From Vulcanimicrobiota bacterium (GTDB lineage Bacteria > Vulcanimicrobiota > Xenobia > Xenobiales > JADMJV01): 64,000 nucleotides of DNA. The notes under the pieces were generated by a model. The model was not told the origin of the DNA. It saw only the letters and a list, made by a program, of their open reading frames with translations, and did no database searches. The stretch spans positions 30,188-94,187 of the forward strand of contig JAEXNA010000134.1 of the NCBI GenBank assembly GCA_023447635.1, given 5' to 3'. The first letter of the stretch is position 1; the number at the start of each line of letters is the position of its first letter. Positions 44,030-52,890 of this stretch are shown here, in pieces. A program made the translations under genes and the position numbers.

Positions 44030-44677
44030 TTACTGCAGAGCTGTCAGGAACTCTCGCAGGCGGCTGACGTAGGCCGCGCCGGCCACGTGGCGCAGATTGT
44101 TATGGTGCGCCCCCTCGACCATCCAGAGTTCCGTCCTGGCTCCAGCCTTGGCCAGAGCGCTGGCCATATCCGGCGGAATCAGATCGTCCACGGTTCCGTG
44201 CATCACAAGCACCGGAAGCGTCAGCGCCGCCATCCGCTCCAACGAGGGAAAGCCGAAGACCAACCGCGCGGCCGCCGCCCCGTGGGAACGACGCGCTACG
44301 TCCTCGACCGAGGTGAACGTCGACTCCAGGACCATGCCCGCGGCCGCCCGCCGTGAGGCCAGGTAGGTCGCCACCCCACCTCCCAAAGACCGTCCGTAGA
44401 TCACGATCCGCTCGGGCTTGTAGCCCAACTCCAGCGCCTTATCGTAGAGCGCCTCGCTATCCAGGTACAGCCCCGCTTCCGAGGGCACTCCCTGGCTTTT
44501 CCCAAAGCCGCGATAGTCCACGGCCAGCACGCCCGCCCCCGCCTCCTGGAACGCCTCGAATTGCGCGCCCAGAGAGCTGAGATTCCCCCCGTTACCGTGA
44601 AAGTAGAGCAGCAGGTAGCCGTCCGCAGCCGGGCGGACGTGCCAGGCGTTGAGCTCCAGGCCGTCAGCGCTGCGCAC
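44030..44677 (-). CDS. Alpha/beta hydrolase
   Basis: 215 residues. Oxyanion region LYFHGNGGNLSSLG, nucleophile elbow YGRSLGGGVATYLA, acid MHGTVDDLIPP and His in EGAHHNNLRHV make a Ser-Asp-His triad. Related to YfhR/BAAT-type hydrolases, but without the usual N-terminal membrane anchor. The start is set at GTG 44677 because GAGGAG ends 6 nt upstream; TTG 44683 would leave no spacing. It lies 67 bp downstream of the AEC transporter gene on the same strand. Substrate unknown. Confidence 0.85.
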   Translation of the reverse strand: MRSADGLELNAWHVRPAADGYLLLYFHGNGGNLSSLGAQFEAFQEAGAGVLAVDYRGFGKSQGVPSEAGLYLDSEALYDKALELGYKPERIVIYGRSLGGGVATYLASRRAAAGMVLESTFTSVEDVARRSHGAAAARLVFGFPSLERMAALTLPVLVMHGTVDDLIPPDMASALAKAGARTELWMVEGAHHNNLRHVAGAAYVSRLREFLTALQ

Positions 44678-44744
44678 GGTCAACTCCTCGAACCCTTTGG
44701 GGCGCTTGCCGTAGACCGTGGCGCTGGGGTAATCGAGAGGCCCC

Positions 44745-45632
44745 TCAGAAAAGCATCTCGCCCAGGCGCCACCAGAGGTGCGAGGTCAGCAGCGAGAGTG
44801 GGACGCCGACACCGATCAGCAGGTTGCTGATGCGGGTGTTCAGCCCGTACTGGACGGCCAGCACCGACGTCGTAGCCATGGCCGCCATGGAAGCCTCCAA
44901 CAGGGTCACCTTGGCCACCAGTCCGCTGGCGCCTCCAAACCACAGCATGGCCAGCACCAGAGCCGGCCCAAGGGCCAGTTTATAGAGCAAACCCCAGCCC
45001 AGCGTGCGGTCGAACGCCTTAGCCGAGACCTCTAACTGGATCCCCACGCTGAACAGGGCGACCGGCACTAGCGTGGCGGCCAGCGGCTCCCACAGTTCCG
45101 GCAAAGCGCCGTAAGACACCACGCCCGGAAAGAGCAGCGCGGCCGCGAAAGCCAGGAAGGGAGGGAAACGGACCAGCCCGGCCAGCACTCCGCGCTGGCG
45201 ATCGCCCGAGCCGTGAGCGATCGAAGTGGCCACGCCCAGGGTCGACAAGAGCAAAAAGCTGACCTGGTCGCAGACCACGGCCACCTGCAGCCCCGGCTCG
45301 CCGTGATAGGTCAAGACGATAGGGAAGCCCACGAACGAGGTGTTGCCTAAACCGCAGCCCAAGAAGAGTGCGCCGCGCGTCCCCGGGTCGTCCTTCGGAG
45401 CGACCCGCCCGAGAACCAGCCAGGCTCCGACCCAGATCAGGATCGGCATGAGCACCGGCCAGACCATGTTCAGGTCCCATTCGATGCGGGGGACGTAGAG
45501 CAGGGCTGCCGCCGGCACGGCCACGTAGACCAGCCAGGCGTTGATGCCGAGATGCGAACCCGGACCCAGCACTCCCGACCGTCGCAGCGCCTGGCCAGCC
45601 GTCAGGCAAAGTAAGACCAGCAGAAACTTCAA
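44745..45632 (-). CDS. AEC-family transporter (auxin-efflux-carrier fold)
   Basis: A 295-residue membrane protein with about nine or ten helices. The pattern of paired broken helices and Gly/Pro-rich segments (LGCGLGNTSFVGFPIVLTYHGE, MAAMATTSVLAVQYGLNTR) is that of the AEC/BART family, which moves organic acids. Start is TTG, overlapping the diguanylate cyclase stop (TTGA), so the two are coupled. Its N-terminus is about one helix shorter than typical family members. Confidence 0.85.
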   Translation of the reverse strand: MKFLLVLLCLTAGQALRRSGVLGPGSHLGINAWLVYVAVPAAALLYVPRIEWDLNMVWPVLMPILIWVGAWLVLGRVAPKDDPGTRGALFLGCGLGNTSFVGFPIVLTYHGEPGLQVAVVCDQVSFLLLSTLGVATSIAHGSGDRQRGVLAGLVRFPPFLAFAAALLFPGVVSYGALPELWEPLAATLVPVALFSVGIQLEVSAKAFDRTLGWGLLYKLALGPALVLAMLWFGGASGLVAKVTLLEASMAAMATTSVLAVQYGLNTRISNLLIGVGVPLSLLTSHLWWRLGEMLF

Positions 45633-46651
45633 GCGCAGATCACGCGATTACGTCCCTCACCCTTGGCCCTGTAGAGAGCCTCATCGGCGCGCTGCAAAAG
45701 CGCGTCGACCGTGTCGTCTTCTCCTTCCAGGCAGGCCATGCCCACGCTGATGGTGAGCGACTCCCGCTGATTTCCCAGCACGAAAGGGGCTTCTTCGACG
45801 GCCCGGCGCAGCCGCTCGCCCAGCCCGGCCACCAGTTCTGGCCGGGTGTCGGGGAAGACGACGGCAAACTCTTCGCCGCCGTAGCGGCCCACCGAGTCGT
45901 AGGCGCGAACCTCTTCGCGCAGGCGCCGACAAAGCTCCGTGAGCACCTCGTCGCCGCCGGGGTGTCCGTAGGTATCGTTGACCCCTTTGAAGTGGTCGAT
46001 ATCGAGCATGGCCACGGCCAGCGGAGAGCCGCTTCGTTTGGCGCGCTCGGTCTCGCGATGGAGCAGGTCGAACAGGGCGCCCCGGTTCCACACACCGGTC
46101 AGGGCGTCGACAAAGGCGCGCAGACGCAGCCGCTCCACCTGGTCGACCAACTCCTGATTGGCCCGACCGACCCGCTTGAGGAACAGTTCGTCTTCGACGA
46201 TGGCGCCGAAGTCGGCCAGGCAGGACAGTTCGTCGGGGGTGAAGTGGCGGGGGCGGTCGTCGAGGACGCAGAGGCTACCCAGCGCCCAGCCCTCGGGCGA
46301 CCAGAGCGGAACACCGGCGTAGAAGCGCAGCTTCATCACCTCGTGCACGTTGGTCATGTGGCGGGTGCGGTGGTGTTCGGCCATGTCGGTGATGACCATG
46401 GGCTCTTTCTCTCGCACCACCATGGCGCAAACCGAGTCCTCTAAAGGGGTCTCGCGGCACGGCAGCCCTTGCTGTGAGACAAAGAACTGGCGATCGCGGT
46501 CGACTATGGTGATGGACGAGGCGACCGCCTGGAAGTGGCTGCGTACCAACCGGGTGATACGGCGGAAGCGCTCTTCCTCGGGGCGGTCCAGAAGTTGCAG
46601 ACCGGCCACGGCGTGCAGCCTCTGCTCTTCTTCTTCGAAGGTCGGCGGCAT
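45629..46651 (-). CDS. GAF-GGDEF diguanylate cyclase
   Basis: 340 residues. Makes cyclic di-GMP from GTP. GAF domain at about 20-160 (FFVSQQGLPCRETPLEDSVC, FYAGVPLWSPEGWALGSLC), then a coiled-coil linker, then GGDEF with LTGVWNRGALFDLL and the active site GRYGGEEFAVVF. An RxxD inhibitory site is not evident. The ATG at 46651 has GGAAGAG upstream; the open frame continues further but only through the antisense of the tRNA operon. The 267 bp between this start and the tRNAs hold only promoter sequences. Confidence 0.92.
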   Translation of the reverse strand: MPPTFEEEEQRLHAVAGLQLLDRPEEERFRRITRLVRSHFQAVASSITIVDRDRQFFVSQQGLPCRETPLEDSVCAMVVREKEPMVITDMAEHHRTRHMTNVHEVMKLRFYAGVPLWSPEGWALGSLCVLDDRPRHFTPDELSCLADFGAIVEDELFLKRVGRANQELVDQVERLRLRAFVDALTGVWNRGALFDLLHRETERAKRSGSPLAVAMLDIDHFKGVNDTYGHPGGDEVLTELCRRLREEVRAYDSVGRYGGEEFAVVFPDTRPELVAGLGERLRRAVEEAPFVLGNQRESLTISVGMACLEGEDDTVDALLQRADEALYRAKGEGRNRVICA

Positions 46652-46877
46652 ATCAGGGCTCTTCCTTTCCCGAAAACGGGAGACCTCCCTCGGGCCGGCC
46701 CCTGGGGTAGGGGAGGGGAGAGCGGTTATGAAGGGGAGGGGAGTGCGGGGAAGCAAAGATTTCTCGCCGCCTTCGAAACTTCGAAAAGCCCGGCGCGGCG
46801 CGGTTGCGCTGGCGTATCCGAGGCTGGCTGGAAAAAAAGCGGGAGAGGCGGGGTTGACAACCTCCCGGCCGGTGATG

Positions 46878-46906
46878 TAGACACTGCTTACACCGATTGC
46901 TATAAT
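46878..46906 (+). promoter_or_regulatory. tRNA operon promoter
   Basis: TAGACA (46878-46883), 17-bp spacer and a consensus TATAAT (46901-46906), 13 bp before the tRNA-Gly. A perfect TTGACA (46854-46859) lies further upstream and may be part of a second, weaker promoter. Confidence 0.75.
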
Positions 46907-46918
46907 TCGGGCCGAGGC

Positions 46919-46990
46919 GCGGATGTAGCTCAGTGGTAGAGCATCTGCTTCCCAAGCAGAGGGTCGCGAGTTCGAATCTCGTCTTCCGCT
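46919..46990 (+). tRNA. tRNA-Gly (CCC)
   Basis: 72-nt cloverleaf: acceptor GCGGATG with CTTCCGC (one T-T mismatch at position 6-67), D-arm AGCTCAGTGGTAGAGC, anticodon loop TTCCCAA, T-loop TTCGAAT. The 3' CCA is not encoded. Confidence 0.93.
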
Positions 46991-47000
46991 CTTTATAAGT

Positions 47001-47074
47001 GGCGTCGTGGCCGAGTGGTTAGGCAAAGGTCTGCAAAACCTTGTACAGCGGTTCGATTCCGCTCGTCGCCTCCA
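47001..47074 (+). tRNA. tRNA-Cys (GCA)
   Basis: Acceptor GGCGTCG with CGTCGCC (one T-T mismatch at 5-68), anticodon loop CTGCAAA, T-arm AGCGG-TTCGATT-CCGCT, discriminator T and encoded CCA. Confidence 0.93.
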
Positions 47075-47081
47075 GGAATAG

Positions 47082-47158
47082 GGACGTATAGCTCAGTTGG
47101 CTAGAGCACTACGTTGACATCGTAGGGGTCAGCGGTTCAAGTCCGTTTACGTCCACCA
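47082..47158 (+). tRNA. tRNA-Val (GAC)
   Basis: Perfect acceptor GGACGTA/TACGTCC, anticodon stem CTACG/CGTAG with loop TTGACAT (anticodon GAC), T-loop TTCAAGT, encoded ACCA 3' end. Last tRNA of the operon. Confidence 0.94.
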
Positions 47159-47159
47159 C

Positions 47160-47193
47160 ATACGGCCTCTCTTCGGAGAGGCCGTATTTTTTT
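47160..47193 (+). terminator. Intrinsic terminator of the tRNA operon
   Basis: A perfect 12-bp stem (47160-47171 with 47176-47187), a TTCG tetraloop and a run of T. Confidence 0.92.
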
Positions 47194-47259
47194 CATTTTT
47201 TCGGCCCGAGGCAGGGCCAGAAGAAGGCGGAGACCCTCCGAGCGAGAAGCGACCCGACG

Positions 47260-48894
47260 ATGAATACCCTGGAGATTCTTTATCAGGCCTTTCGAGTTCG
47301 CTACTCGCTGAACCAGCTGCAGCAGATCCTGGATCGCGGCTGCCGAGTGGCCGTACTGGCCCCAGAAGGGGGCGCCGAAGTGATCCAGGGTTTCCTGGGA
47401 GAGCCGATCCCCGGCCTCGATGAGCGCCAGCCGCTCGACGACCTGGTGATCCTGCCCTGGGAGCTCGACGATGCGGCTGGGAAAGAGCTGCGCACCTGTG
47501 ACGCCTGCGTGGTCTACTTCCCCGAAGGGCCGCCCGAGGAAGAGCAGCTCGAAGAGCTGGCCGGCAAGATTCCGCTGCACGTGAAAACGCTGTGGGTTTG
47601 CGAATCGGACAGCCCTCAGGCCAAGGTGTTCCACGAAAAGGACCTGACCCTGCCGACCGTGCGCTCGCTGCCCACGGCCTCTCCGGGAACCCACTTCCTA
47701 CGTCTGCTGCTGGCCAGCCTGCCCCAGATCTCTCTGGTCCTGGCTCGCGACTGGACCACGCTAAGGGAATATTTCTGTCAGACTCTGACCCGCCGCACCG
47801 CGCTGCGCAACGGCGTGCGGGCCGGAATCAGCTCGCTGCCGCTACGCACGGTGCCCGTGGTGGGTCCGGTGCTGGCCATGCTGGCCACCTCGGCCGAGAC
47901 CATGATGCTGACTTCCAGCCAGCTGCGCCTGTCTTTCGTAATCGCTGCGGTGCACGGTCGCCCGCTGGACTTCTTCGACCGGATTAGCGAGCTGTGGCCG
48001 ATCGTGGGCGGCGCCTTCGGCTTCCGCGGCGTATCGCGCTACCTGGTCAAACTGCTGCCTGGCGGTTTCCGTCCCGGCACCAAAGCCAGCATCGCCTTCG
48101 CGGGAACTTTCGCCGTGGGCGAGGCCAGCCGCCTTTTCTACCATATGGGGCAGCCGGATTCCGATGAGGTGCGCCGCGAACTGCTGCGACGCTCTCACGA
48201 AGAAGGCGCTCGCGAGGCCCAACTCCTGTTCCGTCGCATCCTGGCCGGGCAGAGCATCGACGAAGTCGGAGTCGGCGGCACCGAGGTGATCGAACTGGTC
48301 GAAGGCTTGACCACGCTCGAGTCGGTGATCAGCGACCCTATTCTGGGCGAAGCGATCAGCGAAGCTCAGGATCACGAAGAAGAGCGTCTGCGCGAAGCGG
48401 TCGCGCAGGAGCTACAGCACCCCAGCGCCGAGAACGCGGCGGCTGAAGAGGTGGAGGAGACGAACGCCGCTCAGGACGATGTGGTGAGTCTGGGCGATCC
48501 CACTCCGGCCGAGGACCCCGGTCCCGCCGACGACGCTCCCTCGCTGGCCCAGGAGCCGACCGTAGAGATGGACGCGATCGTCGCGCCCGAACCCTCCGTC
48601 GATTCTCCCGCCTCGGGCGAACAGTTGACCTTGATCGAAGAGCCGGCCACGGTGTCGGAGCCGGCGCCTATCGGGGAGCCGGCCACCGTGGGCGAGCCCA
48701 CCCCGATCGAAGAGCCTCGCACCGTCGAGGCGCCTCGCTCGAACCCGGAGAACTCGGACGCGGCCGAGGCCCAGCCTGCGGCCGCCGAGAGCAAATCCAA
48801 GAGCAAACGCTCTTCCCGTCCCGCCTCGAAAAAGGACGGCTCCGGCCGTTCGCGCGGCAAGGCCAAAGGGAAGAAACCCGCCGACGAAGAGTGA
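47260..48894 (+). CDS. DUF697-like membrane protein with basic tail
   Basis: 544 residues. The N-terminal 165 residues resemble the nucleotide-binding half of YcjF/GTPase-linked proteins only loosely (CRVAVLAPEGGAEVIQGFLG; no intact P-loop). A hydrophobic region at about 185-300 (LRNGVRAGISSLPLRTVPVV, GGAFGFRGVSRYLVKLLPGG, FAGTFAVGEASRLFYHMGQ) has the DUF697 pattern. An acidic Pro/Glu-rich segment with EPATV/EPAPIG repeats follows, then a Lys/Ser/Arg tail like histone H1. Unknown function; the tail could bind nucleic acid or anionic surfaces. Confidence 0.75.
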   Translation: MNTLEILYQAFRVRYSLNQLQQILDRGCRVAVLAPEGGAEVIQGFLGEPIPGLDERQPLDDLVILPWELDDAAGKELRTCDACVVYFPEGPPEEEQLEELAGKIPLHVKTLWVCESDSPQAKVFHEKDLTLPTVRSLPTASPGTHFLRLLLASLPQISLVLARDWTTLREYFCQTLTRRTALRNGVRAGISSLPLRTVPVVGPVLAMLATSAETMMLTSSQLRLSFVIAAVHGRPLDFFDRISELWPIVGGAFGFRGVSRYLVKLLPGGFRPGTKASIAFAGTFAVGEASRLFYHMGQPDSDEVRRELLRRSHEEGAREAQLLFRRILAGQSIDEVGVGGTEVIELVEGLTTLESVISDPILGEAISEAQDHEEERLREAVAQELQHPSAENAAAEEVEETNAAQDDVVSLGDPTPAEDPGPADDAPSLAQEPTVEMDAIVAPEPSVDSPASGEQLTLIEEPATVSEPAPIGEPATVGEPTPIEEPRTVEAPRSNPENSDAAEAQPAAAESKSKSKRSSRPASKKDGSGRSRGKAKGKKPADEE

Positions 48895-48937
48895 TCGGCA
48901 CATTCTAGGCATTCCAGATTAGGCGGACAGATTCACC

Positions 48938-50965
48938 GTGGCCCGACCCCTTCCCCAACGAGTTCTTCTAGGGCTCGTCCTACTCGGATTTCTGGCCGGG
49001 GTTCCCGGCCTGGTCCATCGTCTACAGGCAGAAAAGGCGCTGACCGGCGCCGAGATCTTGCTCGACTCGCAAGCGCTTTCCGACTGGAAGCTGGCGCTGG
49101 GCGACGAGGGCGGCGCCCTGCCCGAGAAGCTGACCTCGGCCGGGATCAGCTCGCTGGCTTTTGGCGAGCTGCACCTCGAGGACCTGGTCGAGCGCGGTAT
49201 CGCCAGCCCCATGAGCTTCCAGGACTTCTCCCTGGCGCTGAAGGGCGGCGGCCTGGACTCTCCGGCCGCCGAAATCGCCGAGGCGATCACTTTTAATCAG
49301 AACCGTTGGACCAGTCGCAAGCCCGGCTGCTTCTTGCTCTTCTCGGACCCGCAGGTGGCGTCCGACGTGGCCAAGACGCTGGGCATCACCATGGGCAAAA
49401 AGGGTCCCGACGGGGAGTTCCACTCCGAGGTCGAGGTGCTGCTGGGCGGACGTGCCGTCTTCGTGCCGCTGGCCGTGCGCCAACTGCGCCTGCGCAGCCT
49501 GGGCTTCGATACCCAGAACATCGCGGCGTTGGCCAAGGCCGGCTTCAAGGTCTGGATCCGTCCCGAAAACACGGCCGGCCTGAGCGTGGACCAGATCCAA
49601 GAGCTGTTCGAGATGTGGAAGAGCGATCTCGGTCCCGTGCAGGGCGTCATCTTTGGCGGCGCTCTCAACGAAGCGATCGGCTATCCTGACGAACTCGAGA
49701 CCACCGCCGAAGCGCTCAAGGCCAACGGCTGGAAACTGGGCTACATCGAACTGCCCGAACGAGCGCAGCAGGCCGGCATCGAATTCCTGGTGCGTCTGCT
49801 GCCGGACAGCACGGTGCGCGTGATGGCCGTGTCGCCCGCTCACCAGGCCAAGCTTAGCCCGTTCCGGGTGCTGGGCATGTACTCGCTGGGCGCTCGCGAG
49901 CGCAACATTCGGGTCCTCTACGTGCGCCCGTTCGCCATCCCCGGGAAGCCCGAACTCGACGACGAATTCTTGTTCTCGCTGCCTGCGGAAGTCGCCCCCA
50001 CCGGCGACGCGGCCACCTTCTCGAAAGGCTCTCCTCCTCCTCACCCCGCCGCGCTGGCGCTGATGGGAGTCGGAGCCGGCGCCCTGGCGCTGCTCTTGCT
50101 GGACGCGCTGGGTCTGTCGCTGGGCGGACTGCCCGCTCTGGCTCTGCTCGGGCTTCCGGTCGTGGGAGGGCTGGCAGCCGGGGTGATCGGGAAATCGGTC
50201 CTGTACCGAGCGCTGCTGGCGCTCTGTGTGGGGATGGCCGGCCCGATCGTGGCCTTCCTGACCTGGGTCTATCCCGCCGTCAGCGGCCCCGCGCGACGCG
50301 GAACGCTGGCCGAAGGAGCGCGTTTGCTGCTGCTGGTCAGTCTAGCCTCGCTGCTGACCGGTCTGTGGGTGGCGGCGCTGCTGCCCGATACCACTTTCCT
50401 GCTGGGGCTGGACCGCTTCCGCGGGGTGAAGCTGCTGACCCTGGTTACGCCGATCATCATCGTCGGCAGTTTTCTCTGGAAGCACTTTTCTCGCCAGCAG
50501 TGGATGCAAGGGTTGGTCGCCTCGGTCAAGATCTATCAGGCGCTGCTGATGGGCGCGCTACTGGGCGCTTTCGGCATCCTGCTGCTGCGCACGGGTAACG
50601 AAGCGGGCGCCACGGCCAGCGACAGCGAGCGCTACCTGCGCGTGGTGCTGGACCAGGCGCTGGGTGTACGGCCGCGTTTCAAAGAGTTCTTGCTGGCTCA
50701 CCCCGCCATGCTGTGTACGCCGCTGGTGGCCGCCAGGGTTGGTTTCCTGCCCTCACTGCTGATGGTGCTGGTGGCGGCGATCGGGCAGGCGGGCATCGTC
50801 GACACCTTTGCTCACGTGCACACCCCGCTTCAGGTGACGGTCATCCGCGTGGTGCTCGGAGTCTTCTTCGGATTGTTCTTCGGCGCCCTTGGGTATGGGG
50901 TCATGAAGAAGCTGTTAAGATTGGTCGGCAAACATTTCCCCGCGACCCGGGTTGATGTAGAATAG
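48938..50965 (+). CDS. DUF5693 family membrane protein
   Basis: 675 residues. N-terminal anchor (LPQRVLLGLVLLGFLAGVPG), an extracytoplasmic domain of about 330 residues, then a block of roughly eight helices from about 370 to 660 (ALALMGVGAGALALLLLDAL, VKLLTLVTPIIIVGSFLW). Architecture and wording such as FKEFLLAHPAMLC fit DUF5693, a family of unknown role found in Firmicutes-like and cyanobacterial genomes. GTG start. Possibly polysaccharide-related, by the gene neighbourhoods known for the family, but that is a guess. Confidence 0.82.
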   Translation: MARPLPQRVLLGLVLLGFLAGVPGLVHRLQAEKALTGAEILLDSQALSDWKLALGDEGGALPEKLTSAGISSLAFGELHLEDLVERGIASPMSFQDFSLALKGGGLDSPAAEIAEAITFNQNRWTSRKPGCFLLFSDPQVASDVAKTLGITMGKKGPDGEFHSEVEVLLGGRAVFVPLAVRQLRLRSLGFDTQNIAALAKAGFKVWIRPENTAGLSVDQIQELFEMWKSDLGPVQGVIFGGALNEAIGYPDELETTAEALKANGWKLGYIELPERAQQAGIEFLVRLLPDSTVRVMAVSPAHQAKLSPFRVLGMYSLGARERNIRVLYVRPFAIPGKPELDDEFLFSLPAEVAPTGDAATFSKGSPPPHPAALALMGVGAGALALLLLDALGLSLGGLPALALLGLPVVGGLAAGVIGKSVLYRALLALCVGMAGPIVAFLTWVYPAVSGPARRGTLAEGARLLLLVSLASLLTGLWVAALLPDTTFLLGLDRFRGVKLLTLVTPIIIVGSFLWKHFSRQQWMQGLVASVKIYQALLMGALLGAFGILLLRTGNEAGATASDSERYLRVVLDQALGVRPRFKEFLLAHPAMLCTPLVAARVGFLPSLLMVLVAAIGQAGIVDTFAHVHTPLQVTVIRVVLGVFFGLFFGALGYGVMKKLLRLVGKHFPATRVDVE

Positions 50966-50968
50966 TCA

Positions 50969-50997
50969 TTGCTGATTCGGAAAAAGTTTTCTATAGT
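50969..50997 (+). promoter_or_regulatory. Promoter ahead of the SPFH pair
   Basis: TTGCTG (50969-50974), 17 bp, TATAGT (50992-50997) followed by GTGA. The ten bases TATAGTGTGA are identical to those ahead of the gene at 53024. Confidence 0.5.
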
Positions 50998-51034
50998 GTG
51001 ATAGTCGGGCGCCCGCCCGAGAAAGAGAGGTAGC

Positions 51035-51568
51035 ATGGAAGAGGTCAAGGATTTACGCCTCGACAACCGTCAAGGTCTGGGGGCTAAGCTACAGCAACTG
51101 ATGAAGAAGATACCCGGCTTCGAGGGGTATCTGGATCGCGAGCAGCGGCGCAGCGCCGACAGCATCCATCGGGAATATCTCACCAAGTTGCTCTCCACCA
51201 AGAAGCGAACCATTCAGGATATCGCCAACGGCCTGCTCGAGTCGGGGGACCTGTCTCACATGACGAGCATGGACAGTCTCACCAACAATATCGACAAGAT
51301 CAGCAACCGCATCCGCTCGGCGGGTTCGGCCGGCGGTAACTTCTTCGCTATGGTCGATGTCGACACCGAACTGCTCGACCGCATCTACGAGTACGACCTG
51401 ACGCTGTTGGGCGAGATCGAGGCGCTGGACGAGAAGATCGGGACCCTGCAGAACGCCTGCGACACCAACGACAACATCAAACCCGCTATCAGCGGCGTCA
51501 AAAATGTGTTGACGGAGATCGACGGCAGCCTGGACGGCCGCGAGAAACTTTTGAAGGGATTGGAGTAA
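51035..51568 (+). CDS. Helical protein upstream of the SPFH gene
   Basis: 177 residues, no signal peptide, Cys-poor and helical, with charged heptads (AKLQQLMKKIPGFEGYLDRE, LLGEIEALDEKIGTLQNACD). GAGAGG precedes the ATG. It does not match a named family I can place with certainty, but small helical proteins of this kind recur next to SPFH/zinc-ribbon proteins. It ends 4 bp before the SPFH gene, so the two are very likely one operon and may form a complex. Confidence 0.78.
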   Translation: MEEVKDLRLDNRQGLGAKLQQLMKKIPGFEGYLDREQRRSADSIHREYLTKLLSTKKRTIQDIANGLLESGDLSHMTSMDSLTNNIDKISNRIRSAGSAGGNFFAMVDVDTELLDRIYEYDLTLLGEIEALDEKIGTLQNACDTNDNIKPAISGVKNVLTEIDGSLDGREKLLKGLE

Positions 51569-51572
51569 GCCT

Positions 51573-52832
51573 GTGTTTGGAAGACTTAAACGTGCCGTTT
51601 CTGGCGGCGTGAACTCGGTCACCAACTCTGTTTCGGGGATGAGCGAAGGGCTCATCGATGTTATCGAATGGCGTGACTTCGACCCTCGCGTGGTGGTGCG
51701 TCGTTTCCCCGAGCACGGCCCGGCCGACATCAAGTTCGGCACCCAACTGATCGTACGTCCTAACCAGACCGCGGTGTTCTTCCGTGGCGGTCAGGTGCTC
51801 GATACCTTTGGCGCCGGGACTCATACGCTGGAAACGGCGAATATGCCGCTGCTCACCGACGCCGTCAAGCACGTGGCCGGTGGCCACAATATCTTCTCGG
51901 CGGAAGTGTTCTACGTCAACCAGATGGTTATCGACGGGCTCAAGTGGGGCACGCCGGAACCGCTCTCTCTTAAAGATGAAGAGTTGGGCTGGGTTCAGGT
52001 GCGCGCTCACGGCGAGTTCAAGGTGCGCGTCACCGACCCGAAGGTGTTCGTCAACGAGGTCGTCGGCGGTCGTCAGATGTTCACCGGCCAGGAAGTGCGC
52101 AACTTCTTGATCAGCGCGGTGAAGCAGAAGATCACCGACCTGGTCGCCACCACCTTCAAGTCGTTTTCCACCATCCTGGCCAACTCGGATGAGCTAGCCA
52201 GCGCGATGAAGCTGAAGCTGCGCGAAGATTTCGGCAAGTACGGGATCGAACTGCAAGACTTCTTCATCACCATGTCGGTTCCGGAAGAGATCCAGGAAGC
52301 GATGCGGATGCGCGCCCGCATGGGCGTGATGGGCGCTCAGGGTATGGCGCTGTTCCAACAGGAAGCGGCGGCCAAGGCGATGATGGACATGGCCAAAAAC
52401 CCCGGGCAGGGCGGCGCGATGGCGTCGGCCGGTATGGGGATGGGCATGGGCATGATGTTCCCTCAGATGATGCAGCAGAGCATGGGCTATCCCGGCCACG
52501 GCGGCGGTTACCCTCCCCAGGGCGGCTACCCTCCGCACGGCTATCCTCCGCAGGGCGGCTACCCCCCTCAAGGCGGCTACCCTCCCCAGGGCGGTTACCC
52601 TCAGCAGGGCTATCCCCAGCAGGGAGGCTACCCTCCTCAGCAGGGCTATCCTCAGCAGGGCGGTCACCCCCCTCAAGGCGGCTACCCGCAGCAGCAAGGC
52701 GGAGCGCCCCAGGGCGGCCCCGCTCCTGACGCCGACCCGAACGCGGCCAAACTGGCCAAGCTTCGGGAACTCGTCGAGATGGGCGTGCTCTCTCAGGAAG
52801 AGTACGAAGCCAAGGCCGCGGGTCTGAAGTAG
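51573..52832 (+). CDS. SPFH-domain protein with GGYPPQ repeats and SHOCT
   Basis: 419 residues; GTG start. The SPFH (virion-core-like) domain is at about 25-265 (QLIVRPNQTAVFFRGGQVLD, FGAGTHTLETANMPLL, ELQDFFITMSVPEEIQEAM). Met/Gly-rich linker, then about a dozen GGYPPQ/GYPQQ repeats (about 308-375), likely disordered and interaction-prone, then a C-terminal SHOCT module (LAKLRELVEMGVLSQEEYEAKAAGLK region). SPFH proteins oligomerize in rings on membranes. No zinc ribbon, unlike many bacterial relatives. Followed by a terminator. Confidence 0.9.
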   Translation: MFGRLKRAVSGGVNSVTNSVSGMSEGLIDVIEWRDFDPRVVVRRFPEHGPADIKFGTQLIVRPNQTAVFFRGGQVLDTFGAGTHTLETANMPLLTDAVKHVAGGHNIFSAEVFYVNQMVIDGLKWGTPEPLSLKDEELGWVQVRAHGEFKVRVTDPKVFVNEVVGGRQMFTGQEVRNFLISAVKQKITDLVATTFKSFSTILANSDELASAMKLKLREDFGKYGIELQDFFITMSVPEEIQEAMRMRARMGVMGAQGMALFQQEAAAKAMMDMAKNPGQGGAMASAGMGMGMGMMFPQMMQQSMGYPGHGGGYPPQGGYPPHGYPPQGGYPPQGGYPPQGGYPQQGYPQQGGYPPQQGYPQQGGHPPQGGYPQQQGGAPQGGPAPDADPNAAKLAKLRELVEMGVLSQEEYEAKAAGLK

Positions 52833-52852
52833 CCTCGGCGTCTCGGTCAAGG

Positions 52853-52890
52853 GCGCTCGCCCCGTTGCGAAACGGAGCGGGCGCTTTTTT
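52853..52890 (+). terminator. Intrinsic terminator
   Basis: A 14-bp stem with two G-T wobble positions (52853-52866 with 52871-52884), a 4-nt loop and six T, 20 bp after the SPFH stop. Confidence 0.85.

Noticed and set aside
44684..44745. N-terminal extension of the alpha/beta hydrolase
   Set aside because: The frame is open upstream but has no usable start codon, and GAGGAG with 6-nt spacing supports GTG 44677.
46652..47026. N-terminal extension of the diguanylate cyclase by about 125 residues
   Set aside because: It would run through the antisense of tRNA-Gly and its consensus promoter; ATG 46651 has a ribosome site and a typical GAF beginning.
52495..52720. DNA tandem repeat or CRISPR-like array
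   Set aside because: The repeats are in frame and encode GGYPPQ units inside the SPFH gene, with no conserved direct repeat and unique spacers.
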